Shown here piece after piece: positions 1-12,600 of a DNA stretch of 64,000 nucleotides (positions are counted from its first letter, which is position 1; the number at the start of each line of letters is the position of its first letter). A model generated the notes under the pieces. That model saw nothing but the letters and a program-made list of their open reading frames with translations. It was not told the origin of the DNA and searched no databases. This stretch comes from Nymphaea colorata (taxonomy: Eukaryota > Streptophyta > Magnoliopsida > Nymphaeales > Nymphaeaceae), in the NCBI RefSeq assembly GCF_008831285.2, contig NC_045141.1, positions 15,362,106 through 15,426,105 on the forward strand, given 5' to 3'. Both the position numbers and the translations under genes were made by a program.

Positions 1-2266
1 TTCTTAGATTAGATTTTCTTTTTTCGCTTCATCCATTTTGACGGAGGAGCTTCGGTCTAGTATGCCGTGAAGAATCGTTTGATTTTGCTCTTATGATGTA
101 ACCGATTTCTGTTTTGTAATGGATGGATTTGGTTCCCTTTGGTGTTGAGTTTACATCATCATCTGGTTTCAGCTTGCTCTTCTTTTTCTGGGCATTTTAT
201 GGATGACCATTGCTTGCGTTTGAGTTCGATTGAAGATCTATCTATTGAGATTAAATTAGACGAAATCATTTCCGTCATGCTAAAATATTATGCGTTAGAG
301 AGGATGGAGTGATTGAAAATAGTTGTCGACATGAAAGTTATGTGGTTACCAACCTGGAACCGCTGGTGTAATCAGTGTTTCTGGTTATCCCATTCCGTCG
401 TCGAGTATACTGTTCTTCGAGTAGGTTGCGGCCAAGTTCTGGCATTTTGTTTCAGTTGGCTTTCTTGATGGTTGTGTGGTGTCTTTAGCCACCCTTGGAT
501 CAGTCATGCCATTAATTATAAGCATATTCATGAAGAAATGCGATTTTTTGTTTGGGAGAATATGTCAGCTCACTTACTAATATCTTCCCGTGGATTTCTC
601 ATGCATATTTAGAACAGTTTGCCTTTGAGTTTGAACTAATGTGCTGGCTACATATGGATTCAGCATAATGCTTGAAAGATATGAATGCTTAAGATAATTT
701 AAAGATAAACCGATTGAGGATGAAGATAGGGGATATGGGGATCTGGGATTCCACTAATTGGTCTCTCATCTCTGGCCGTCTGGCCTGCATGATGGATTGA
801 CATGGTGAATAATGCAGGAGGCTGTTGTGGAACTCTACGTGCAGTTCTTGCATGAGATTCCATACCCACCACCTAAATCCTGTTCTCCTGATATGAAGTC
901 TCGGTGCCTCTCTCTTTGAATGTCGGGGTTTTTTCAACTTCCCGTTGGTTTTTATTTGGTTTCTCCTCGCTTTGTGTATAATGTTTGAGAAGATCATATA
1001 TATCGAATTAGGGTCTGGTTGGACTTTCCAGATGATACATGGAAGGTTCTTTACCTTTGGAAAGGGATAAAAACATGCATTCGGCGATTGGGATTGGTGC
1101 ATGAGAAACTTCTGCCAGTGAATGGCGTTCGATCAGTCCTTTTTTTTAACCTTACTGTACGAGAAATTTTCTAACAAATTGAAGAAAATTATAATACGCT
1201 GCCTGCAAGATTGTAATAGTTTGAAGGACTTGCCAGAAATAGACATTCACTGCAGAAAGATAAAGATTATTGTCTATGTTGCGTTTGTTTTGTGCCCGCT
1301 TCTAAGCCATGAAAGCCTTCTCTCCTTTTTCTCAAATCAGCAACAATGTTATCTTAATTTGGCGACGGTTTTAGTTCCCTGTATATGTTTACAATGTTTT
1401 AAAAAGTGCTCGTTATCATAGACCCTGTGGTTATCCTCAAAATTTCAAAATCATGTCCAAAATGCGCCCGTGAAAACCATGTTATAGCTGGAGAATATGT
1501 CAGCTCACTTATTAATCTCATGCCTATGCCACTCGAAATGACTTGCCGTTTACAGTCTACTTGGCCCAAGCGAGTAACCTAAACCCATCGGGGCTAAAGA
1601 AACATGTTAGATATTGAAAATTTGAGGACTCAAGTATGACATTCATGATTTTTTTTTTTTAAGTGTCCAGTTGAAGTTGCAAGTTTGACAGTCATGAAAC
1701 ATTTTTTTACTTTGTCTCTGGTCTGTTAGACATACAGTAGCTTAGAGCTTCATGGGCGTCAGCTCCTTAAGCTGAATAATCAAGGGAAAAACAAATGAGA
1801 GAATGTCACTGACAAAGTGCCGTTTTCCTATAAAACCAAAGCTTAAGCGACTTCGATTCAACTTTCCACGTATGATGGGCTGTCAGACAGAAGCCATCAC
1901 CAAGTTAATAACCTCTTTAAAACAAAATGGCCGTTGCTAAGTAAAAGAAAGTAGCAGCGACCGTTGTTGGGAATGCAGCAACGGTGTTGTGCGCTCTTTT
2001 GCCGTGGAAAGCCCTAAGAATCCCTCTCCTCCATTCAACAAAATCGTCTCTTCATTGCTTCAGTCTATGGCAAAGGAAGTATCAAATAGTTCGAAGGAAG
2101 AAATAGTTTGAACCATTGGTGGCAATGGAGAAACATGACGCTTGAAATTCAATTGTATATTAAAGACACCGCTGAAATGATGATCATGAAGATTCCATTT
2201 AACCAGTAAAGCTCACTAACACTGCAAACTAGCTGATGCTAAGCATTTCTCTTTCTTTTTGTAAGT
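1..2266. other. left-edge stretch without recognisable gene
   Basis: No open frame on either strand resembles a known family, and no chain of GT..AG exons could be built. The stretch is AT-rich and could be untranslated or intronic DNA of a gene beyond the left edge, or spacer. A short phrase around 'gagaatatgtcagctcactta' occurs near 558 and again near 1491, so some local duplication is likely. Confidence 0.5.
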
Positions 2267-2272
2267 TTTATT
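2267..2272 (-). terminator. candidate poly(A) signal of the AAR3-like gene
   Basis: AATAAA read on the minus strand, about 310 nt beyond the stop codon at 2581. The distance suits a plant 3' UTR. The hexamer alone is weak evidence in AT-rich DNA. Confidence 0.35.
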
Positions 2273-2580
2273 ATAAACCTGTGTATACATGACCAAGAAA
2301 AATGAAATATCAAATGTGAACTTCTTCATCAATCATAACATATCTCAAGAAAAAATAAACGAAGGCTCCGGCCTCTCTCCAATGGGTAAATCCTTGCCGT
2401 TTAGTTACTGCACCAATGTTGACGAACGAAACCCACTTGCAGGAAATTGAACCTAAATGAACAATGAAAAAGGGGGGCTGCCAGATGCCCTTGAGAGCTG
2501 AAGACAATTGCACTCACCGGACATTTATGGTTGCTTCCCCTTGTCAAGCAAGAAAAGACCTGCTAACACGTTAAAGTCCC

Positions 2581-5500
2581 CTAGCATGGATTTCCTCTCA
2601 TCCACTCGACATAGTTGTCCAGCAGTAGCGGCCACCCATAATCTGGATTATAGTTCTCAAGGCTGGGAAAATTTATCTGCAGAAGAATTCAGGCCAGAAG
2701 TTAATAGGTGTGTTACAAGTCAATGAGAAAAGAGTCGCAACGATATGCAGCGCTTATTAACATTCTGCATTCACTGCACAGTTCCCAAGATAAACCATGG
2801 CAAATGTTTAAGAAAACGAGAACTAGAGAACCAAGAATGCAACTCTTGAGGAACAACATACCAGCTCGAACAGTGATTGGAAAATTACCTCATCACAAAA
2901 CCGTTGAATGGACATCCACTGATCCATGTTTATAACCTTATATTCCTTTTGGTACTACAAACAACCAAAAGATTAGGACTTAAGCCATCGCATCAAGGAA
3001 GGAAAAGTCAAACAAAAGATAGTACCAAACACGTGCACTACAAATAGAATTATCTGCCTAGAACACAAGAAAAACCCCTTAAAACTGACCACAATGCTAC
3101 AGGAACAGGCTGACCATAAAGATAATGGAGCTGATAAATTTTTCAATAGACATACCCTTAGATATTCGATAATTGAATCAATTTGAGGACGGTACTGAGA
3201 ACCCAGAACAAGCACCAGCAATATGCAAATGCTCTCAATGTCGATGTGCTTCTGCTTTTCCTCTGTCAAGAGCAGATCACCAAATTACAAGTGGAGCTGA
3301 CATAACCGTCTTAACGAAAGATCATCAACTGAAAATACATAAATATACCTGTTAGGCAGTACCGAAATGCATAAGCATAAAAATCCTTGAAATTCCCTGG
3401 TTTTGAAACCTAAGGCCATGACAAAATATAGACCAACGTTAGCACCTTCTGCTCAGGAAGAGATCCTTCTCCTATTTACCATAAATTTTTAAGACTTACT
3501 TCCTTCTCCAGTTCTGGCAATGCCTTCTTTAGTTTGGCAATAGTATCAGCTCTTAAAGATCTAAGACCTTGTCGCCACTCATCCTGTTTCAAGGTAGAAG
3601 GAATACATGAATTTATGCACTGTATAGGACAGGGTTTATTAAGGATCAAGAAATGTAACTGAAAAGATGCAAGAACATGGAAGCAGGTTAGTAATATAAA
3701 TCCAGCAAACATGATTTGCAGATAGCAAGTTCTGGAGCACTAGGATATTATGCATTCATATCCCATAGCAAAGGAATTCTGTGGAATTTCTAAAGCCATT
3801 TGGAAAGTTGCATTGCCGTAGTTTTAGTGGAACAAAGCAAGGATCGGGATTCCAGAATGGGCAGTATGTGCAAATCTCATCTAACAAGAACATAATCAGT
3901 TTTATGAAATCTCATTGCAAAAAACTAGATTACAAAAATGCTACATACCAGTGTAAAATAGCCTTGTTTCGCAGCCTGCATCTTCCTGACAACATGAGTT
4001 TATCAGCTCTAGAAAGCAAGCTGTCAAACAGTCTCTAGATGTCCAATAAATTAGACAAGTAACAAGCTCAGGAATAAGACTTGAGTGCATATTACCAGGC
4101 AAGCATCAGAATCCTCACATCAGTATGATCCACTTGAATGTCTGAACAAAGATTCTCTATTCCTTCTGGGCTGCAAAAAGAAGAAAGAGTAAATACCTTT
4201 GACAGTTTGTCCATTTCTGCTTCATAACTATTATCCCATCGGATGGATATTCTAAACTGAGAATGCTATTAACAGATTCAGCTTAAAAGGATCTGCTAGA
4301 GAACATCATAATTCATGGTGATAACAACTGATTAAAGAGCAATAACAAGTTATAATTTTCATTAGAATGACAGATGAGATTATTCTATCTTGATCTCAAG
4401 CTCCCAGTGCTATGGGAACATTTGAATAGTATCACGGTGTCACACAACAATAATACCATACTTCAGGTAATTAAACATCATTTGACTAAATACTTCAGTT
4501 CTAAAAAATGCACCTGTACAACAAAAGCATTCTTAGACCCAAAGCTGTCAGGCTGTCATGTGGGCTATCATGGTTCAGAATCTTCAGATCCCATAGGTGT
4601 TATGCCTTTGCACAAGACAATTATATGGCAGTACAAAGAGGCACATCCAAGCGGTTCTACCGCTAGTATCTAGAAGGTTCAGGCTTGGGTTCTCAAACAT
4701 CCTAAAGAATTCTCACTACATTAAATAATCTTTTGAGGAAAAATACCCTTTCTTCAAGTGACTACCTTTAGTTTCGTACATATATGAACTCTCACTACAT
4801 TTGCACACTTTTGTCTCTAGAAAATTTCCTTCCTCAAGTATTTAACTTGTCATTTGTAAGTCTAGGAATGGTTTACCATTTGCCAGAGTTCACAGCTTGC
4901 ATGTCTACAAGTAGCCGCAATAAGTATTGCACTCCAGTGCCCAAGAAATAGGTTGTCTCCACCCTCAAATTAGACAAAAAGGATCATATTTCCAAAATCT
5001 CTCACTTTGTATTCACCATCTCGTGTAACTAGTGCCACATGCTTGTTTTGATTGATGGTTCTTTCCAAGAGTAATATATCTAAATATATATTGGAAATTT
5101 TCATTAACCACTATTATTCATTTTGTAATCATTTTTAGCTGGATTGTTGAAATTTGAAAGCATTCAAGGATGGAGAAGCTTCCCAAAAACCCTGCATTGG
5201 GAGTAGTAAATGCAGCACCCTTGAAGCAAATCACTACTTTATAGAGAAAAGACCTTCTTTTGTAAGGGAAGTGTACCTCCACATGAGTTTGCTTCTCTCC
5301 CTTTTTTGCTGTAGAAGAAGCATCTCTTCCATGCTCCATATTCTTCTTATGTCCTTTTGTCATCCTTTTTTTCATCTCTGATTCTTCAGTCTTCTCTCTT
5401 GTTAACTTCATAATTTGTTCATTCGTTCACACTGTTGTCAAAGGTTGGCTTTGGCAGCTGCTTAAGTGGGCCTCATTCTAGGCAGCACACCTGAACGGCC

Positions 5501-7980
5501 TGCAGCCCAAACAACAAAATGTTTGAATTTTAACCCTATAAGCTAATTTTTTGTTTGCTCCATTCATAGATATATTGATGAGCTTGAAGAATGTCAAAAC
5601 CCCAAATTTCGCCTTTTTTTCTTCCTTCATTCTTGCTCAACAATCCCTACCCCCTCCTCCCCTCCCCCCCACCCCAAAACACACACATCCCACAAAAAAA
5701 AGGAAAGCCTTTTTGTTGGATCTGCAGCATTGGCCTGCCTAGAATTTATAATGTTTTAGAATGGTTCAATTGCTAGTTCACTTCGAATTCAACCCTGCTT
5801 CTTGCCTGCTAAAAATTTTAAGGTGCCTTTCTTCTGAAATTGCTTTCTTGCTTGTACATACTAAACCAGTACTCTACATCCAAATATGTATGAAGCCCAA
5901 CCATAATCAAAGATATATGAACCCAAAGCATATTTCAAACTACGTGTATCCTAAAGTCCTCAACAAGGGTTTGGCTATTTTTAGCCTCAGATATGTCACA
6001 CCAAGGTTAACCATCTCTGTTTCGCTTTTTAACTTTCACATTCTAAGTGGTTGAAGCTTTCGAAAACAGCAGCACATGACATCTCTTGTTAGCCAACAAC
6101 CCCTTTGCAGGAAGGTGCTTCATTTATACTCATAACGAAGTAAACTTGATTATAGCTACAAAAGCTTCTAGTTGCAATACGGTCAAGCAAATAGATATAT
6201 AAGAAACTCTGTTCTCCTCCCAAAGAGAAGGAAACAAAGGTCAGCTGACTAGGAATAAGCTTGTAGGATATTCCTTCTTGCACCACCATCAATCTGCACA
6301 GATATGTTTCTTTTTCAACTATTTGTGCGTTGTTTGTAAATACATATCATGTTAAAACATAAATATTAAAATACTTCCTTCACCCTATTGTACTTTCTAC
6401 AAGTTTTGGTTTCTATTTCTTGATTTTTTCTACCTGCATTCTTATGGATGTTTCCTTCGGCATTTCCTTATGGTCATTTCAAAAGCATATCTCGTTTTCA
6501 CTTAATATGATACCTTTAGCATCCTAGAAACTAGAAAGCTAGATTATAAGAAATAAAACGAATTCTATGAAGCATCAAGCAAGTGTATTGTAAGTGGTGA
6601 CAAATTTGATCATAGATATCATGTATGTGGATATTAATTCAGATTATGTGAACAATACCACCAATAAAAATCCATCTCTTATAATAAGAAAAAAAAATCA
6701 CAAAGTTCCTTGTTTCCCTTGACATTGTAAAGGCACCCTTTCCTATAGCAAAGAATAACTGCAAAAGTAAAAGCTACCGTAGGATGATAACCTGATAAAA
6801 AGGAGGGTTACAGCAATCAAAGTCTACAATGTGATACAAGGACTTAAACAGCAATAAAATTTATTGAATAAGAGATTTTGAATATTTTTCAGCACTTCAG
6901 AAACAAGAATACGTAGGGTCCATCACCAACAGATAAAATGAAAAAATGAGAACATATTAAATGAACAGACAATTTTAATACATCATGGACGCTAATACGT
7001 ACTCAATCATTCCACATGACTTGTCAACATAGGAGTTGAATAAGTGATCAATCCTTTCGATCTCCTTTGCTGACGCTCTATTGGATGCTGGAAAAAAATA
7101 TAAGACAATCCGAGTTAGTACAGCAATTGAAAATGATAGAATGCCAATGACAGGAGAAACCGAAACACTCCCAGAGTGTGAACCATAAAAATTATCACTT
7201 CATTGTGAGTTATCACTTCATTGTGAGGGAACAATGCGTGCAACAGGAACCAGGGCGCACCCTATATCTACCGTAATGGTGGTTAATATATCAAAGTGTA
7301 GAAAAACTGAATTTGCAGCACAAAAATTTTTTCTCGTCACTATTAGCTAAACAATGTCCTAAAACAGGTAGCACTCCATTGGATAGGCCATTCTCAGTGT
7401 GCTTTCATTTAGCGGGGAAAAAAATAAAGACAAAAAATGACGTGTAGCAGCTTCATCTTCCGCCCTATCATATATTACTACTGCAGAATGACCTTCTCAC
7501 TTCTCATTACCACCCACAAATTTCATCCAGATTAACGGAGAAGCAACTGAACTGGAAAATTTTCTTTTAAGTGGTATATGAGCTACTTCAAACTGAAGCA
7601 CAACAGAATCTGCTGGCAACAAAAGCTATAGAAACAATTAAAAAGCATGTCTTTCTCTCGCTCTAAACTAATTCACCATAAAACTCCAATCAGAACGTGT
7701 CCCCAATATTTGAATTGCACAATGTAATACGATAATCAAATTCCTTCTATTACAATTAGGATCCAACATATCTAGTAAGCAAAACAAGTACCGAAAGAGG
7801 CTGAGGCTCAAAGTTTGCAATTGGACACAGAAAGAGAGGAAAAGAGAAAATAAGAAGCAGCGAACTCGATTAAATATGGCAAAGAACTAGGGCGATACCC
7901 GAGCGGAAAAGATCGGCCGCGGAATTAAGTGAAGAGGCGGAGGTTGGGGTGCCTGTCTTCCTGGTGGAAGAGCGCCTCAT
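2581..7980 (-). CDS. AAR3: AAR3-like DCN1 (defective in cullin neddylation) protein
   Basis: Exons (minus strand): 7899-7980, 7003-7087, 4096-4170, 3949-3985, 3500-3583, 3349-3409, 3156-3262, 2889-2954, 2581-2676; all junctions keep frame and give 230 aa. The product matches the plant AAR3 branch of DCN1-like proteins: a basic Ser/Thr-rich N-terminus (MRRSSTRKTG), a helical region ending in LMLAWKMQAAKQGYFTL, then the PONY domain with DEWRQGLRSLRADT, FYAYAFRYCLTEEKQK, VINMDQWMSIQRFC and YGWPLLLDNYVEWM near the end. DCN1 proteins act as scaffold E3 factors that help load NEDD8 onto cullins; in Arabidopsis AAR3 affects auxin responses (family knowledge). The start at 7980 is the ATG nearest the conserved N-terminus; an upstream in-frame ATG at 8121 lies almost on the TATA box and is unlikely. 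Intron 2 is unusually long (about 2.8 kb). For exon 8 the acceptor at 2954 restores the usual YxxxYKV spacing. Confidence 0.93.
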
Positions 7981-8122
7981 CGTCTTCACCGCAATGGAGG
8001 ATCCAAGAAAGCGAAATGGGGCTAAGCGAGCAGCTAAAAAAATGCCCTCCCGGAATCCGATGCCCCCACGAATCTCTCCCCCTCCCTCTCTCTTGCGAAC
8101 GTCGGCAGGCAGGGGGTTCACC

Positions 8123-8130
8123 TATTTATA
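8123..8130 (-). promoter_or_regulatory. TATA box of the AAR3-like gene
   Basis: TATAAATA on the minus strand, about 145 bp upstream of the start codon at 7980, inside CTATAAATAGG. The position predicts a 5' leader of roughly 110-120 nt. Confidence 0.6.
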
Positions 8131-9435
8131 GGTAATGTCATACCATGAGAGTACCATTCTGTCCTCCATTTTCGACAATATTTACGCTTTATCTCGAACG
8201 ACGACTTGGGGCCACTTGGCAAGACTTTGCTCCCACTTTGTGTCAGGCCTCATGGGTTAGGTTGAGCTTCCCAACAACCGGGGCGGATTAGATAAATGCA
8301 TCAAACCCGTATCCGGATAATTTTGGTGTGAATGTACACTGTGAATGTGTGAATCCGACCCGAACAAGTTATGTTTGGATCCAAATCAGTTTTGGGTTTC
8401 TGGCCAAGTCCTGATCTACTGGTGGCTGACCTGCATCGGTTGTTTACAAAAGAAAATGAATCTTGCATGTTTATTAACAACTCTAAATATTAAGGGGTTT
8501 TTCTTAATTGGAAATTGTAGATTATTAAAATATGAAGTTGAGATTTTAGTTTTTTGTTGTACTAAATTCAATATGTATCAGTTCTTAATATGTTTATGTT
8601 CAGTCCAGAAACAAGTTCACCATGCGTTTGGGCAAGAAGTTAGTTAGTTTGGTGGGAAAAACACTTACAAATACGAAGAATTCAAGTCTTATTTTCTAAG
8701 TTGTAGTTAAAGATGGAACCAATATCTAACTTAAATCATGTGTAGTTTTCCTGAACTTGAGCTATGTACAATGGTGATGGAAGGATAGATGCGACTAACT
8801 TTTTGAAAAACTCACACGATCATACTACATCAAAACTTTGCAGTTCTCATCTGCCACAAAAGTTTTAAACATTGAACAGATCATTTAAACATAACTATTA
8901 GCCGCTTCGCGTTCATCCAACTTACATAACTTACATGCAGAAATTTATCAGATTCAAGGTAAGGGTCTTTGCAAATTTTAGCTCTCTATAGAATAAAATC
9001 TCAAGCTGGCCTTCAATATCTTAAAGTGATTGTTTGCACCCTTGTTGATAAGCTGTTAGATGGTCATTGAAAATGCATGACGCATGAATTGGATTTAAAG
9101 TGTTATGTTTATGGGGGTATACTCCGAAGAGTACTCCGAGGTCGAGGTTCTTTCAACTTCTTCTTAAATTTGTGATTCAACTTGAGAGTAGCATCTGCAA
9201 TCATTTGTAGTAAAAAAATAACACCCACAAAAATTGAAGTGATAAAATCAACTAGGCTAAGCCTTCCTAACCAAATATTCAGACTATAGGGACTCGCGAA
9301 GGAAGAGCGTAACTTTAACTTTTTTATCGCCAAGAAATGAGTTATTGGCCCAATCTTTCTCAGGCTACTCTGCATCGTTACAATTTTACCGATGCAACCG
9401 AAGAGAGCTACCTAACTACCTAAACCTGGTTTGCC
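8131..9435. other. divergent intergenic region AAR3 / FAD oxidoreductase
   Basis: About 1.3 kb between two genes transcribed away from each other. No protein-like frame is seen. It should contain both promoters. Composition becomes AT-rich away from the AAR3 TATA box. Confidence 0.6.
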
Positions 9436-9443
9436 TATAAAAA
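9436..9443 (+). promoter_or_regulatory. candidate TATA box of the FAD oxidoreductase gene
   Basis: TATAAAAA about 240 bp upstream of the chosen start at 9677. A start of transcription near 9465-9470 would place two further ATGs (9541 and 9560) in the leader. Confidence 0.45.
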
Positions 9444-9540
9444 ATAAAGTAATCTGACGCCGGAAAGAATATAAAACTAAAGCAACCCACCACCCCGCCG
9501 GCGGCACGCAGCGGAGTCGTTTTGAATTCGCGGGCCAAGC

Positions 9541-9591
9541 ATGCCACAGCCCACAGTCCATGCGACATCCAGATTTCCACGGTCTAGATGA
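9541..9591 (+). promoter_or_regulatory. candidate upstream ORF, 16 codons
   Basis: ATG at 9541 opens a 16-codon frame ending TGA at 9589-9591, in the predicted leader of the FAD oxidoreductase and out of frame with it. If the TATA call is right, ribosomes meet this ATG before the main start. Function is inference only. Confidence 0.3.
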
Positions 9592-9676
9592 GGCCGCGGT
9601 ATATGCGACATCCAAACTTCTATCCGTAGAGGCGTGGCGAAGGAGCGAGCAGCATCTGCTAGAGGACTTGCCCGAG

Positions 9677-12600
9677 ATGCCTGCCACACTGCAGCGCCCC
9701 TTCCGGCTGCTCCCCTGCCATCACTCCAGACCCCACCGCAAGTCCATCTCCTGTTTCAGATCGCACCACAATGCATCCCTGCCGAACTGCTCTTCTTCTT
9801 CTTCTTCTCAATGCGAACAGGTTCAGAGATATGCTGTTCTAGGTGCGGGCTTTGCCGGTCTCTCCGTGGCATGGCATCTTCTGAAGGTAGTGTCACCAGC
9901 TAACCATTGCAGAAGGCTTATGTTCGTGCTTCTTGAATGTTCGTTATTCCTTGTTCTGTTTTATCCTGTTATCAGTATTTGCCGTTATGTATTGTCTGAT
10001 TATATGGTTTAAACAATTGGGGATTGCTTTTGCTTCTGCGGTTCTGCTCTTTTTTTTTGGTTTTTTAGTTCCTTTTGGTTGGTGGGTGCTGCAAATTTCT
10101 ATGCTATTCGTTGTCTTTTACTTGGTTGTTGCGTTAATATGTACTCAATGGTAGTGTGTTATCAAAATCGGCATGTTCGGTAGTTTGATACTTTGATTAT
10201 GGCAATGTGTATGATCGTATGCACGCAGGGAAGTATTGGTCACTTGCTTAGCTAAATGGGTTAAGACGGAATAGGATACTCCATATCCTCAAATGCACCG
10301 GCAGGTGCAGCAGGGTTTTCAGATGGTGGCCTTTCTTCCCTAGTGTTGATTTATATCAAGCAGCAAAACCAGGGTATATAGTCCACACAATTTGATGCCC
10401 ACCATTATTGCCATCCGAGAAATGTTAATAGTTTCACCTTATCCCTGTTCCTGGTATCGTGTCACCCTTGACTCTGATGTTGATTCAAGTGAAACAGACG
10501 TATGCCGTACAGTGCATTTTCTGTTGCTTCGTTTTTTTCTAGGAAAACTATCATAGACTAAAAAGATAACTCTAGTATTAGCTCATATCTGGCTTCACTC
10601 ACTATTGGTTTCTGATGCTGGTATCTGCATCGACATCTTCTCCCTGTTAATAGTCTCACCTTCTCCCTGTTATGGAAGGGAAAAAATGTCCACTCCAATG
10701 CTATCAACTTTTATGAGGACCACACCATGGTAAAAGTCACACTGCGGAATGGAAGGGCTGGCCAATGTTGTACGTATCGTACGATACGACCCCGTATCGT
10801 CTCGTTTGAAAAAAACGGTACGATACACCCCCCGTATCGTAAAAATGGGGTGTATCTGCCCTGTATCGCACGTATCGTACGATACAGGGCCTGTATCGTA
10901 CGATACGGCGCGATACACCCCGTATCGTACGATACGGCCTAAAAACGCAAAAGGGGGCTGAGACCTACTTATTCGGCTTCTTTTTCAAATTTTTCTTCCG
11001 TTCTTCATTTCTAACGCTTGGATAGTGCCGTGAGGGAGGGCGATCGTTCATTTTCACCATGAAAAACTTGATTTTCATCGTCAAATCGAAGATTAAGTGG
11101 TCGATTTGTGCGTGGGTGCTTGATTTTCGTGGGAAGGAAAGGGGTTTTCTTCATTTCAGACATTTCTTCTTCGTAAGGTATGAAATCTCATGTTCTTACC
11201 ATGTATTCTTAATTTTTTACCGTATAATCGTAGATTGGAAGACTTTGAGTGTTTTTCATTAAGTTTACCATAGGATTTCGTTTTTTTTTTTTGAAGATAT
11301 GGATCCTACATGGCAATGGTGCGAAAGGGTGAAGGAGAATAACCGTTTGAAACTCAAATGTGGCTTCTGTGGGAATACACTTTCAGGAGGGATTATTAGA
11401 ATGAAACACCATTTGGCAGGGACCTCTAAAGATGCGTCTCCTTGTGTTGGAGGACCAAACAAACCTTTGCCTCCATTTGTGCGTCAACAATGTTTAGATA
11501 TGCTTCATGCTTTACGTCAAAAGAGAATACAAAAAGAAATTGAAGATGCACATGTAGGCTATAATGTGCCTTTGGAAGATGAAGAAGAAGAGGAAGAAGC
11601 TTATGAATGTGATGATGAAGACGATAGCAGTCTAAGAACAGATTTGGAGACCTCAAGAGGTAGAGATCGTAGAGGAAAAGGGATTATGTATGAAGGAAGT
11701 CGATCTGGCATAACGGGAAGGAAGAGGAGAGGCACAACAGATGTTAGGGCCAGGCGTGGTATGCGACCACCTAGTGGTAGAGTTCCTACTGGTAGGTCTA
11801 GTGTTGGCTCTATTAAGAGTTTTTTCCCTTCATATACCAGCCCAGGTGGTCAGCCGCAGATTCGTGCTGCTATGACATCTAAAGATATGTTATATCATGC
11901 ACAAAAACAGGTAGGGAAATGGTTTTATGATGCATGTATTCCATTTAATGCAGCTAATTCTTTTCAATTCCAAGCCATGACAGATGCAATTGCTTCTATA
12001 GGCCCTGGATTCAAAATGCCATCATATCATCAGTTGAGGGGCAAAATTCTTCAGGATACAGTCAAAGAAGTGTCTGAGCATTGCAATGAGTTGAAATTAT
12101 GTTGGAAGGAAACAGGTTGCTCCATTATGTCAGATGGTTGGACTGATACAAGGTCAAGAACACTTGTAAATTTTCTTGTTTATTGCCCTAAAGGTACAAT
12201 GTTCTTGAAATCTCTTGACTTGTCTGATGTTCCTAAGACTGCTGAGATTTTATTCAATGTTTTTGATAATGTCGTACAAGAAGTTGGACCTGCAAACATT
12301 GTACAGTTTATTACAGATAATGCTGCAAATTATAGAGCTGCAGGAGATTTGTTATTTCAAAAGTATAGAACATTTTATTGGAGTCCATGTGTCACTCATT
12401 GTGTTAATCTAATGTCAAGAGGTAACAAAATTTATCTATAATCATGCATATGTATTGAGTTTGATGAGAAAATTTACAAAATGAGTTGAATTAATACGAC
12501 CTGCACAAACTAGATTTGCCACAAATGTATTGACTGTGCAGAGTGTGGTGAAACAAAGAACTCCTTTGAGACAGATGTTTGCTAGTAAAGAATGGGCTGC

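Noticed and set aside
11059-11262. 67-codon frame in the hAT element before the transposase
   Set aside because: No likeness to any domain; probably the element's leader.
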